Position numbers and translations under genes: made by a program. This document shows positions 1 to 8,277 of a DNA stretch of 64,000 bases, piece after piece. Each line of letters begins with the position of its first letter. Positions within the stretch are counted from its first letter, which is position 1. The notes beneath the pieces were generated by a model, which was not told the DNA's origin, made no database searches, and was given only the letters and a program-made list of their open reading frames with translations. Source of the DNA: Streptomyces sp. NBC_01549 (GTDB lineage Bacteria > Actinomycetota > Actinomycetes > Streptomycetales > Streptomycetaceae); NCBI RefSeq assembly GCF_026339955.1, contig NZ_JAPEPW010000001.1, positions 4,955,001-5,019,000 on the forward strand, written 5' to 3'.

Positions 1-759
1 GCCACCGCCTGGGTCACCGAGACCACCGTCCTCACGTACAAGAAGATCCACGGCGGCGAGCCCGACACCACGGGCTTCGACGCGCACCACGTCCTGACCT
101 TCGCCGCCCAGTCGGACGGCACCTGGAAGCTCTCGGACCTGCGCACGACGGACAAGGGCCTTCCCCAGGTCAACCAGCCCGTCACCGCCGCGCCCGCGCG
201 CATGCGTCCGATGGCCGTTGTCGACGCCCCCCCGGCAGCGACCTCGTATCCTGCGCCCGCCAACCCCAAGAAGCTCACCGGCGGCACGTACGACTACGCG
301 GCGATGGCTACCTACGCCGAGAAGTACTGGAAGAACTACAACACGGCCTACCGGAAGTTCAACGGGGTCGGCGGTGACTGCACCAACTTCGTGAGCCAGA
401 GCCTGCTGGCGGGCGGCTGGCAGCCGATCAGCACCGTGACTCCGGAGGAGTACGACACCTGGTACTACGTCGCCAACGGCCAGTCCGACTCGTGGGCGGG
501 CGTGAACGAGTGGTCCTGGTTCACCCAGACCGCCAATCGCACCACACCGCTGGCGAACGTCTACCAGATGGACGTCGGTGACGTCCTGCAGATGGACTTC
601 GACAAGGACGGGTCCAAGGACCACACCATGATCACGTCCTACCGCAGCCCCAGCGGCATCCCGTACCTGACGTACCACGACGCCGACACCTACCGCCGGT
701 CGCTGTCGAGCCTCATCGCGTCGTACCCGACCTCGGCGTACTACGCGTACCGCACCTGA
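1..759 (+). CDS. Amidase-domain protein, 5' end outside window
   Basis: The reading frame is open from base 1, so the first part of the gene lies outside the window; 252 codons are visible. The C-terminal ~150 residues match the putative amidase domain (Amidase_6 type) of secreted Streptomyces proteins: a conserved stretch rich in Tyr and Trp, then GGDCTNFVSQ with the likely nucleophile Cys at visible residue ~127, and KDHTMI with the likely catalytic His at ~208. The upstream ~65 residues look like a beta-rich linker domain. Probably a secreted cell-wall-associated hydrolase. The stop is followed at once by a strong hairpin (766-790). Function is by family; the substrate is unknown. Confidence 0.85.
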   Translation, partial: ATAWVTETTVLTYKKIHGGEPDTTGFDAHHVLTFAAQSDGTWKLSDLRTTDKGLPQVNQPVTAAPARMRPMAVVDAPPAATSYPAPANPKKLTGGTYDYAAMATYAEKYWKNYNTAYRKFNGVGGDCTNFVSQSLLAGGWQPISTVTPEEYDTWYYVANGQSDSWAGVNEWSWFTQTANRTTPLANVYQMDVGDVLQMDFDKDGSKDHTMITSYRSPSGIPYLTYHDADTYRRSLSSLIASYPTSAYYAYRT

Positions 760-765
760 TCACCG

Positions 766-790
766 GGTCACCTCAGCGCCTGAGGTGACC
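766..790 (+). terminator. Hairpin terminator after amidase gene
   Basis: Perfect inverted repeat with an 11-bp stem (GGTCACCTCAG / CTGAGGTGACC) and a 3-nt loop, 6 bases after the amidase stop. The insertion sequence begins immediately after it, at the CTAG starting at 790. Confidence 0.75.
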
Positions 791-810
791 TAGTACTGCA
801 ACCGCATCTG
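790..810. repeat. Left target duplication and terminal inverted repeat of the IS
   Basis: CTAG target copy at 790-793 followed by the 17-bp terminal repeat. Because CTAG is itself a palindrome, the inverted repeat appears to continue through it. Confidence 0.9.
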
Positions 811-2179
811 CCGTGACAGGTGCTGGGTTGGCTCGTTGTTCCGACTGTGCGATGAATCGTTGACGGTTGAGCAGGTCGAGTCGTGGTCCGAGGGGATAGC
901 CGGGTTCCATGCCCGGTTCGCCCACCGTTTCGGCAGGTCGGAGCCCCGCGAGCGGGCGTCGGACTACCTGAACGGGTTGCTCGCGCCGCTTGAGAAGAAG
1001 AACGGGTGGACGCTGTCGGAGCAGGTCGGGCAGTTGCGCCCCGACGGCGTCCAGCGCCTGCTCAACCACTCCGACTGGGACGAGAACGCGGTCCGCGACG
1101 ATGTCCGGGACTTCGTCGTGGAGACCATCGGCGCCAAGGACGCGGTGCTGATCGGCGACGACACCGGCTTCCTGAAGAAGGGCACCAAGTCCGCCGGCGT
1201 CCAGCGGCAGTACACCGGCACAGCCGGCCGCACGGAGAACAGCCAGATCGGAACATTCCTGGCCTACGCCTCCGCCAGGGGCGGGCGTTGATCGACCGCG
1301 AGCTCTACATCCCCGTCTCCTGGACGGATGACCGTGACCGCTGCCGCGCGGCCGGGATCGACGACGAGGTCCCCTTCGCGACCAAGAACGAGCACTTCAA
1401 GTGGATGCTGCAACGCGCCATCGACGCGGGTGTCCCGTTCGCGTGGGTCACCGCTGACGAGGCATACGGGCAGGTCAAGCACCTGCGAGTGTGGCTGGAG
1501 GAACGTCGGGTCGCGCACGTGCTGGCTACGAAGGTCAACGACACTGTGATCACCACGCACGGGGCGGACACGCGGGTGGACCAGTTGGTCGCCGCGCTGC
1601 CCCGCCAGCGGTGGAAACGAATCTCCGGCGGGGCCGGCGCGCACGGTGAGCGGATCTACGACTGGGCGCGTGTCGCGATCCGCCCGTCCTGGGAAAACGG
1701 CTTCGGGCACTGGGTGCTGGCCCGACGCAGCGTCAGCGACCCGAGCGAGATCGCCTACTACGTCTGCTACGGCCCGGTCGCCTCCCGACTGAAAGACCTG
1801 GTCAAAGTAGCTGCCGCGAGGTGGGCGGTCGAGGAGTGCTTCCAGACCGCGAAGGGAGAGTGCGGTCTGGACCACTACCAGGTGCGGCTCTACCGGGCCT
1901 GGTACCGCCACATCACCCTGGCCATGGCCGCCCTTGCCTACCTGACCGCCGTCCGCGCCGCAGAAGCCACAAAAGGGGCACTCTCGACGACGAGCAAGAC
2001 CTCATACCCCTCAGCGTCCCGGAGATCCGCCGGTTGATGGGCCACGTCGTCGTCACGCGCCACTGTCACAGCAACGAGCACCATCTGCACTGGTCACGCT
2101 TCCGACGACGCAGCCAAGCCCGAGCCCGCCGCTCCCACTATAAACGCCGAGGCCACATTCTCCAGATGCGGTTGCAGTA
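794..2179 (+). mobile_element. IS701-type insertion sequence, 1386 bp
   Basis: The element is bounded by perfect 17-bp terminal inverted repeats (TACTGCAACCGCATCTG at 794-810 and its complement at 2163-2179). Both ends are flanked by CTAG (790-793 and 2180-2183), a 4-bp target duplication. As I recall the family, IS701 elements prefer a YTAR target, which CTAG fits. It carries one transposase gene, broken by two frameshifts, so it is probably immobile by itself. It sits between the amidase terminator and the stop codon of the DUF4383 gene. Confidence 0.93.
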
Positions 2180-2183
2180 CTAG
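836..2183 (+). pseudogene. IS701-family DDE transposase, two frameshifts
   Basis: The protein continues through three frames. Part 1 (836-~1285) has IGDDTGFLKKG, the first catalytic Asp. Part 2 (~1285-~1975) has WVTADEAYG, the second Asp, and AVEECFQTAKGECGLDHYQ, the catalytic Glu. Part 3 (~1975-2183) has the conserved basic tail with HLHWSRFRRR. Each switch is explained by loss of one base: in AGGGGCGGGCG near 1280 and near the AAAAGGGG run at ~1970. The start is uncertain; TTG at 836 is the first usable codon. The frame has no stop inside the IS and ends at the TAG of the flanking CTAG. Confidence 0.9.
2163..2183. repeat. Right terminal inverted repeat and target duplication of the IS
   Basis: 17-bp terminal repeat at 2163-2179 and CTAG at 2180-2183. 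The same CTAG supplies a TAG stop on the plus strand (2181-2183, transposase frame) and on the minus strand (2180-2182, DUF4383 gene). Confidence 0.9.
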
Positions 2184-2878
2184 GGATCCGTGGTCCTGGG
2201 CGGCTCGGTGGGCTTGGTCTCGGACGACTTGGTCTCGGACGACCTGGTCTCCGTCTCCACGGCCTTGGTCCCCGTGCCGCCCACGGCCCCGGGCGTCGGC
2301 GCGGCCCTGTGCGACTGCTGCAGGGCCGTTGCCGAGGCCGACTCCCGCAGCGCCCGCATCCGCTCCGCCCGCTCGGCCTCCTCGGGGTGGCGGGCTTTGT
2401 AGTACGGGTTGTCGTGCGGCAGGGCCGAACCGACCCTCCCGTACATCCCGAAGAACATCAGCAGGACGCCGACCACAAAGCTGAACAGCACGTTCTGGAT
2501 GCGGAAGGCGAGGAAGTTGTAGCGGCCGTCCAGCAGCGCCAGGTTCAGGAAGCCGTTGAGGATGAACAGGACGCCGAAGACCATGTTGAGCGTCGAGGCG
2601 AAGTTCCCGCCGATCACCATGCCCACGAACAGCAGCAGCCCGACACAGATGGACAGCACGCTGAGCGAACCGTTGGTGTTCAGCCCTATGACCGTGTCCC
2701 CGTGGGTGGTGAAGTAGCCGACCCTGTTGGCCAGGCCGAGGATGCCGAAGGCGAGCAGGAAGAGGCCCATCAGGCCCGCGCCGATCCGGTAGAACGTGTT
2801 CAGCCGGTGATCGACCGGCAGATGGTCGTCGAAGGCGATGCGTCGTCGGGATCCGGGACGAATTACGTGCGTGGCCAT
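2180..2878 (-). CDS. DUF4383 membrane protein
   Basis: 232 residues. After a short N-terminus there are four hydrophobic segments (about residues 28-50, 68-92, 97-118 and 127-148), then a hydrophilic tail with a short Glu/Thr/Lys repeat (SSETKSSETK). This matches the DUF4383 family of actinobacterial membrane proteins, whose function is unknown. The ATG at 2878 follows GAGGGAGG at good spacing. The stop codon TAG is part of the CTAG target of the IS, so the insertion left the protein intact but removed its natural 3' flank and terminator. Confidence 0.85.
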   Translation of the reverse strand: MATHVIRPGSRRRIAFDDHLPVDHRLNTFYRIGAGLMGLFLLAFGILGLANRVGYFTTHGDTVIGLNTNGSLSVLSICVGLLLFVGMVIGGNFASTLNMVFGVLFILNGFLNLALLDGRYNFLAFRIQNVLFSFVVGVLLMFFGMYGRVGSALPHDNPYYKARHPEEAERAERMRALRESASATALQQSHRAAPTPGAVGGTGTKAVETETRSSETKSSETKPTEPPRTTDP

Positions 2879-3015
2879 ATCCGCCTCCCTCTCCAGCTAG
2901 CGGAGGCCGTACGTACATCCCAGCATCCGCCAGGAGACCGGGGACCGCCAACACCGGAGACCGGTGACCGCCGGCACCGGACGCCGGAGACAGGGAAGAC
3001 CGGCGCCGGAGAAGC

Positions 3016-4404
3016 TCAGGCCGGGCCGCCGCGCTCCTCGCGGATCTGGGAGACCACGCGGGCCGCCGTCGCCCGCACCGCCTCCGTCTCGGTCAGGAAG
3101 TGCCAGTAGTCGGGGTGGCGCCCCTCCAGCGTGGCGATGGCACGCTCGAGCCGGGCGACGGAGTCGTCGAGCGGGCGGGCATGGCGCGGATCCGGAGTGT
3201 TGCGGCCCGACATGGCCAGACGCTGGGCGTCCCGGATGGCGAAGCGGGTGCGGTCGATCTCCTGCTGGGGGTCCTTGGACACGGCGTTCAGCCGCCGCAG
3301 CCGGTCACCGGCCGCGGACACGGCCTCGTCGGTGCCGTTCAGCAGCGCGCGCACGGTGGACAGCAGCGAGGTCGCGTCCGGCCAGCGCTGCGCGTCGCGC
3401 GCGGCCTGCGCCTCCTTCAGCTTCAGCTCGGCCTGCCGTACGTTCTCGGCGGCCTGCTCCGGCACATGCTGCAGGTCCTGCCAGCACGCGGCCGAGAACC
3501 GGCGCCGCAGCTCGCTCAGCACCGGCTCCACCTGCCCGGCGCGGGTCGTCAGCGCCTGGGCGCGGGTGCGCAGCGACACCAGCCGGTGGTCGATCTCCGC
3601 GGCCCGCTCCGGCAGCCGCTCGGCCTCCGCGCGCACCGCCCCGGCCTCCCGCGAGACCCGCTCGGCGCGCTCCAGCGTCTCCGGTACGCCGTGCTGTCCG
3701 GCCCCCTGGTTGAGCTTGGTCAGCTCGGGCCCGAGCGCGGCGAGCCGAGCGGCGAGATCATCGGCTCTGAGCCCTGTCTCCCGCACACCGTCGAGGGCGT
3801 TCGAGGCGGCGAGCAGGGCCTGCCGGGCGCGCTCGACGGCGGGCGCGAGCCGGGCGAGCTGCGTCTCGGCCTTCCCGAGCAGCGGCCCGAGCCCCTGACC
3901 GAACCGGTCCAGGTCCTGCTTGACGCGCCCCAGATGGTCCTTGGCGGCGGTCAGCTCGGCACGGGCGCGCGCGGCGACCGACGCCTCCAGCTCGTCCCGG
4001 TCGAGGTCGTGGGCGTCGACGGCCTCGATGTACTTCTGACTGGCCTCGTCGATGCGCCGGCCCAGCGCCTCGAAGTCGGAGACGGCGCGGCGGGCCGCGG
4101 GGGTGTCGTCGACGGCGGTGATGGTCTCGATCGAGATCCGCAGATCGCGCTGGGCGGTGTCCAGTTCGTAGAAGGCGGCCGCGGCGGCGTCCTTCGCGGC
4201 CTGCGCCTCGGCCCGCTGACTCTCGGCGCGCCCGCCGAACCAGCGCCGGGTGCCGCCACCGGCGAAGGCGGCGGGCAGGGCGAGGGCGGCGAGGAGGGGG
4301 AGGGCGACGAGGGTCAGTACGTCACGGTACGGATGAGGCTGACGGCGTACCGACTGCGCGCGTGGCGCGAACGGCGTGTACGGCTCTGAAAGTGTCGCCG
4401 TCAC
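3016..4404 (-). CDS. Membrane-anchored coiled-coil protein, function unknown
   Basis: About 462 residues. One hydrophobic segment near residues 30-50 (DVLTLVALPLLAALALPAAF) is followed by ~400 residues dominated by Ala, Glu, Arg and Leu with few Pro or Gly, typical of long alpha-helical coiled coils. I chose the GTG at 4404 because GGGAGAGGG lies just upstream; an ATG at 4425 would add 7 residues. It resembles conserved Streptomyces proteins without assigned function. Topology suggests a short cytoplasmic N-terminus and a long external or periplasm-facing helical domain, but orientation is not certain. Confidence 0.75.
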   Translation of the reverse strand: MTATLSEPYTPFAPRAQSVRRQPHPYRDVLTLVALPLLAALALPAAFAGGGTRRWFGGRAESQRAEAQAAKDAAAAAFYELDTAQRDLRISIETITAVDDTPAARRAVSDFEALGRRIDEASQKYIEAVDAHDLDRDELEASVAARARAELTAAKDHLGRVKQDLDRFGQGLGPLLGKAETQLARLAPAVERARQALLAASNALDGVRETGLRADDLAARLAALGPELTKLNQGAGQHGVPETLERAERVSREAGAVRAEAERLPERAAEIDHRLVSLRTRAQALTTRAGQVEPVLSELRRRFSAACWQDLQHVPEQAAENVRQAELKLKEAQAARDAQRWPDATSLLSTVRALLNGTDEAVSAAGDRLRRLNAVSKDPQQEIDRTRFAIRDAQRLAMSGRNTPDPRHARPLDDSVARLERAIATLEGRHPDYWHFLTETEAVRATAARVVSQIREERGGPA

Positions 4405-4478
4405 ATCCCTCTCCCGTGCTGTCATCCGCCTTGCCCGGTGTCATTCTCCCACCGGTTAAGGACGAACACACGGGCCGG

Positions 4479-4733
4479 TTAGTTCGCTGTTCGTACTGTG
4501 ATGCTTCCGTCGTTCGCGTGAGCGGACACCACGTGGGAACTGGCCGGGTCCCGGGGCACGGACACCCGCACGGAGCCGTCGCCGCTCTCGGCCGTCACCC
4601 GGTAGGTGTCGTGGGGCAGCCCGATGGTGAGCGAACCGTCCTGGCTGCGGGCCTCGACCAGGTCGGGCACGACGTCGAGTTCGAGCCGTACGGACCCGCC
4701 CGAGGCCCGTACCGGTGACTGAGTCCGAGCCAT
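4479..4733 (-). CDS. Short DUF4097-like beta-repeat protein
   Basis: 84 residues. Three successive short repeats of the kind xxxxxDGSxxIxLP (SQDGSLTIGLP, SGDGSVRVSVP, ANDGSITVRTA) resemble the beta-solenoid of DUF4097/adhesin-like proteins, which are normally 200 residues or more. The ATG at 4733 has GAGGGAG at proper distance, so it may be a genuine small gene; it could also be a 3' remnant given a new start. No signal peptide is visible. Confidence 0.6.
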   Translation of the reverse strand: MARTQSPVRASGGSVRLELDVVPDLVEARSQDGSLTIGLPHDTYRVTAESGDGSVRVSVPRDPASSHVVSAHANDGSITVRTAN

Positions 4734-4882
4734 GAAGATCTCCCTCTGAGAGGAACACCAACGCGCGCCGCGAACCGGCACCCTCCGAGACACGTTCCGT
4801 TCCTCCGACGCGCTCAGATGCCCTTCGACGCCTATCGACCGTACGGTTGCGGGGGACGGGCCGGAGGTGGGGTTAACCGTTC

Positions 4883-5935
4883 CTATGGACTGAGCGGGAG
4901 TGAGTCCTGTTGCCAGGCCACAGGCTCAGCCGAACGCTCCGAACGGTGCTGGGCGTTCTGGTCTCCCGCGTTCGCTCCGCGTCCGGGCGGCACGGATCGT
5001 GTCCGTGGTCCGGGAATGCGGGGGCGGGTTCCCTCACACCCAGAGACCTCCGGTCTGGCCTGGACGGTCCGATGCCCCGCACGATCACTCCGGTCGTGCG
5101 GGGGCGGTGCCGTCCTCCCCCAGTGCCTCAAGGGCCTGGGAGGTACCCCCAGCCGGATCGGGTGTCCCTGGGCGCGCCTTCCGATCGCCACGGCTGCCGC
5201 GTCGTGGCGAGTCGTCTTACGGTTGCTGCCGGTGAGAGGTTTTTGCCAGTGCTGGGCGCCCCAGCGGGAGGTGTAGGCGGGGTCTACGGCGATGATCGCG
5301 ATGCCGGTGGCGTCGGCCATCGAGGTGAGCCGAGCACGGAGCCTGCCGGTGGGCATGCCGGAAATGACCTGCCGGAACCGCTTCTTGCGGCCGTGTTTCT
5401 CGCGGGTCTTGTCCGCGGTGAAGTCCAGGTCCTCGATGGCGATCGCCTTCACCCCGCAGGCGCGGGCCCAGTGCAGCAGCTGGGTGAGGGCGTGGCGGAC
5501 CTGGGCGTCGCGGTGCTCTGTGCTACCGGACAGGTCGTAGACGAAACGGCGAGGGGTGCCGGTCGGATTGCCGTGGACGTCCAGGCGCCAGGCGGCGAGG
5601 TGGTCGGCGCTCATGTCCACGCCGATCACGCCGTCGACAAGCGCGGCACGCAGGGGGATGGTCGGGGTGGGTGGGATCTGCCAGGAGGCGGTCAGGTACC
5701 AGCGGTCCCGGCCCGCGTCCAGGTGGATGCGGTAGGCGACGGCCCGGTTGGCCTCCAACGAACACCACCCGTAAAGGTCACGCATTCGACACGTGAACGT
5801 CAGTTCCCTCCAGGTGCGTGGTAGGACACCTCTCACCGGCACTCGCTCTCGCTCACCAGAACACGCTTGAGCGCACTCCAGCGGCAGCGGCCCCAGACCC
5901 CCGGATACGGGTTTGCGGGGCACCCCCGTGGGCAA
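4883..5935 (-). pseudogene. TnpB-like (IS200/IS605) protein, N-terminally truncated
   Basis: RuvC-type motifs are visible: GVIGVDMSADH (first Asp), AIAIEDLDF (Glu) and TTRHDAAAVAI (last Asp), plus VDPAYTS. Known Streptomyces relatives carry roughly 200 further N-terminal residues that are absent here, and the first ~45 residues of this frame look non-native. The zinc-ribbon cysteines normally between VDPAYTS and the last Asp are missing (VDPAYTSRWGAQHW instead). A 36-bp dispersed repeat appears inserted in frame in the tail (HPIR...RTAPP). No intact ends or tnpA are seen. Family assignment is good; activity is doubtful. It could be a domesticated relic beside tRNA-Val. Confidence 0.75.
5115..5151. 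repeat. 37-bp dispersed GC-hairpin repeat, copy 1
   Basis: Starts CTCCCCCAGTGCC and ends GGGAGGTACCCCCA; an imperfect hairpin. The reverse complement matches 28617-28653 with only a few differences. It lies inside the TnpB-like frame, adding about 12 codons. Repeats of this appearance are common between Streptomyces genes. Confidence 0.75.
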
Positions 5936-5956
5936 TGTAGGCTGTCGACTCGTCCT

Positions 5957-6031
5957 GGGCGCGTAGCTCAGCGGTAGAGCGCCGCCCTTACAAGGCGGAT
6001 GTCGGCGGTTCGAAACCGTCCGCGCCCACCA
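5957..6031 (+). tRNA. tRNA-Val (UAC anticodon)
   Basis: A full cloverleaf can be drawn: acceptor GGGCGCG/CGCGCCC, D stem GCTC/GAGC, anticodon stem CCGCC/GGCGG with loop CTTACAA (anticodon TAC), T stem GGCGG/CCGTC with TTCGAAA loop, discriminator A and an encoded CCA. It reads Val GUA codons. tRNA 3' ends are common integration sites, which fits the gene debris on both sides. Confidence 0.96.
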
Positions 6032-6042
6032 GTCCTAGGACA

Positions 6043-6100
6043 CGAGAAAGGCCCAGATCAGCGGGTGGGTACCCGGGGATCTGGGCCTTGATCTTTCTCG
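6043..6100 (+). terminator. Compound hairpin terminator after tRNA-Val
   Basis: Inner 12-bp stem AAGGCCCAGATC (6048-6059) / GATCTGGGCCTT (6078-6089), with outer arms CGAGAAAG (6043-6050) and CTTTCTCG (6093-6100) that could pair as an alternative, starting 12 bases after the tRNA. Confidence 0.8.
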
Positions 6101-6360
6101 GCGGCTAGGTGGCGCCGTGCCGCTTACGTGCCAGAAAGTCCACGTGGAGTCCGCTTCACCTTCTTGATCTGCCCGTCCACGTAGTCGGCGATCTCGTGGT
6201 CGCGGCCGTTGACGAGGTGACGGCGCCCGCGTAGTCGTATGTGGCCGGGTCGAGCGCCGTACCGAGGGCCGGGATCGTGAGCAGGCCCACGAACTCATGG
6301 CGATGACCTACCAAGGCGCGGCGATGGTGCGGTCTTGGTACGGGGGTAGGTTCGGTGGAC
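6101..6360. other. Gene-free debris between tRNA-Val and the panE fragment
   Basis: No complete gene is visible. On the minus strand short open stretches occur in two frames (for example a frame reading NGRDHEIADYVDGQIKKVKR near 6130-6210), suggesting the decayed end of a gene that I cannot identify. Confidence 0.4.
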
Positions 6361-6520
6361 ATGACACGGGTTGCGGTAGTGGGTGTGGGGGCGGTGGGCG
6401 GCGTTGTGGCCGCCGGGCTGATGGCGACCGGGCGGGTAGAGGTGACCGCTTGCGTGCGTTCGCCGCTGGGCGGGTTGCGCATCGTACGGCCCGACGGGTT
6501 GGCTCTGGAGGGCCCAGTCG
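6361..6520 (+). pseudogene. 5' fragment of a ketopantoate reductase-like gene
   Basis: Starts at ATG 6361 with TRVAVVGVGAVGGVVAAGL, the N-terminal Rossmann fold (GxGxxG) of the PanE/ApbA family, continues through SPLGGLRIVRPDGLALEGPV, and then loses all homology near 6520. About 53 of ~300 residues remain. At the break it meets, tail to tail, the truncated 3' end of the minus-strand membrane gene, so a deletion or rearrangement joint lies at about 6515-6530. Confidence 0.75.
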
Positions 6521-6940
6521 GCGCCCCAACAGGTCGGTCGCGACGTAGACGAGCAGCCAGAAGCCGAAGGCTGTCCCTGCGACGGCGGCGAAGACTGTCA
6601 GCGCCCCCTCGTACAGAGTGAACCCGAACCACAGCACGGCGAGCGGAGTGGTGATCGTCAGCACCACGCCCGCCGCCAGACCCCAGTCGTGGGGCGGTCG
6701 GCGCAGCGGGCGCGGGATCGAGGCCTGCGCCGGCACAGACGACTCGACCCGCACGGTGGGCGCCGCCCGGCACGCGAGTATCCATCCGCCGGCGGCCAGG
6801 GCGGCGACCCCGAGGAGCTCGATGACGTCCCACCTGGGAGTGCGCGCGTCATGCCGTACGAGGGCGAGACCGACCGCGGCGGCCACCGCGACGATCGCGG
6901 CACCGCCGCACAAGCGGGTAAGGATCGTGGTACGTCGCAT
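6521..6940 (-). pseudogene. Small membrane protein gene, 3' end lost
   Basis: The ATG at 6940 has GAGAAAGG at good spacing. Four hydrophobic segments follow (starting ILTRLCGGAAIVAVAAAVGL; the last two around AAGVVLTITTPLAVLWFGF and ALTVFAAVAGTAFGFWLLVY). After VATDLLGRRLG the frame runs into the antisense of the panE fragment, so the natural C-terminus is gone. Family not recognised. The 156 bases upstream, to 7096, hold no gene I can support. Confidence 0.6.
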
Positions 6941-7096
6941 GGCGCACCTTTCTCCGAGGCTCCGGTGACTGATCGGTCAGGGGAGTGGGGGGAGAGGTGC
7001 GCTGTTCCGTCTGGTTCAGATGGGGGGCAGGACATTCTCGGCCGGACAGCGCGGAGAAGTAAAGGGTCAGCCGAACCGAAGGCTCTGCCGGGCTCG

Positions 7097-7756
7097 TCAT
7101 TCCTCGGCGAAGACGAGGTCCTCGATCGGGTGGGTCATGCGTACGGTTCCGCCGTTGACCTCGATCACGTGGTGCAGGCCGGTGAGGGTCTTGGCGGTGG
7201 GGCGCTGGGAGAGGACGCGGAATCGGTCGGCGCCGCCGAAGGGGTAGCTGGGGAAGCAGTCCAGCGAGGAGTCGGGTGCGAAGCGCAGGTGGTCCGCCAG
7301 GCGGCGGAAGAGCTTCGGCAGCAGCACCAGGTCGTCCGTGAGGGAGGACAGGTCGGTGATCGCCGCCCCGGCGGTCGTCGTGTCCTTGGCCCATACGCCG
7401 AGACCCGCCGACCTCGCCTGCTGGGCCACCGTGGTGAGTTCGGTGCGCAGGTCGGGGAAGAGGTTCGAGTAGAAGGTCGGGAAGACCAGGCCGAGCGCGA
7501 GCAGATGGTGGTTGGCGGTGGTGCGGAGCAGCGGTACGTCGACGGTGATCCAGTCGCCGCTCTTCTTGCCCGCGGGTGGCGCGCCGCGCCCGGCCAGCGC
7601 GACGCAGCGGCTGTGTACGTCGATGGCGCTCGCCAGGATGAAACCGGGCACGCTCTCCGGGGTGCTGGCGGTGACCTTCTCGCCGGCGTGCTGGACGGTG
7701 GTGGAACCGAGCCAGCTGCCGCGCGAGGGCTCTTTCGTACCCGGAGTGACCCGGCT
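7097..7756 (-). pseudogene. 3' fragment of a nuclease-like gene
   Basis: This frame is open from the TAA at 7757-7759 to the stop at 7097 and carries PGFILASAIDVHSRCVALAG, DVPLLRTTANHHLLALGL, TFYSNLFPDLR and ARSAGLGVWAKDTT, resembling the C-terminal two thirds of a Streptomyces nuclease (thermonuclease-like) family. The N-terminal third, with the usual first strand and metal-site residues, is absent. A GTG at 7651 could start a 184-residue product but I see no convincing ribosome site. Most likely a truncated gene. Confidence 0.65.
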
Positions 7757-8098
7757 TTACGGCGTTTGCGTCGGGTCTTCGTAGGCGTGCTTCAGCTTCG
7801 CGCGGGCGTCCACGGTGTCCGGTGGGGCGACCTGCGACCAGAAGCGGTGGCAGGTGACGAAGACGGCGAGTTCTCGTTCGCGTTGGCGGAGCTTCTCGAC
7901 CTCGGCCTGTTCGTCGGGTGTCCAGCCGGGCGAAGCGGGGCGTTCCACTTTGCGCCAGCCCTTGTCGTCGCTGAAGCCGTCCAGGGGCTCCACCGACCAG
8001 GGGAGCTTCTTGAACAGGGCCAGGAGCTCCGCCCGGACCTGATGCAGCTCCTCCTGACCGGCCAGGAGGTCACTCGGGAAGTCATAGGTCGCAGCCAC
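7757..8098 (-). CDS. Small conserved Streptomyces protein, function unknown
   Basis: 113 residues, largely helical and charged (VRAELLALFKKLPWSVEPLDGF, TPDEQAEVEKLRQRERELA, then HRFWSQVAPPDTVDARAKLKH). I recognise the pattern from conserved Streptomyces hypothetical proteins but know no function. The start is GTG 8098 without a clear ribosome site, so the message may be leaderless. It ends in TAA, rare in this DNA, in the same frame as the nuclease fragment that follows. Confidence 0.7.
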   Translation of the reverse strand: MAATYDFPSDLLAGQEELHQVRAELLALFKKLPWSVEPLDGFSDDKGWRKVERPASPGWTPDEQAEVEKLRQRERELAVFVTCHRFWSQVAPPDTVDARAKLKHAYEDPTQTP

Positions 8099-8204
8099 AC
8101 GACAATGGTACGCCTGTTCGAATTTGGGGTGCGAGTTCCTTCGGGGACTTCACGCGAACGGGTGGGACGTCCACGGCGGCACCGACCGCTCGATGTGCAT
8201 TGCT

Positions 8205-8258
8205 CAGTCCAGACTGCGCAGTTCGGTTTGGACAGTCTGGACTGGACAGTCTGGACTG
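8205..8258. promoter_or_regulatory. Triple palindromic operator before marR-type gene
   Basis: Three copies of the 12-bp palindrome CAGTCNNGACTG: CAGTCCAGACTG at 8205-8216, CAGTCTGGACTG at 8233-8244 and again at 8247-8258 (the last two inside a tandem 14-bp repeat). Centres are 28 and 14 bp apart. The last ends 19 bases before the marR start, fitting autoregulation by a dimeric MarR protein. Confidence 0.8.
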
Positions 8259-8277
8259 AAGGTTTTAGCGTGAGGAC

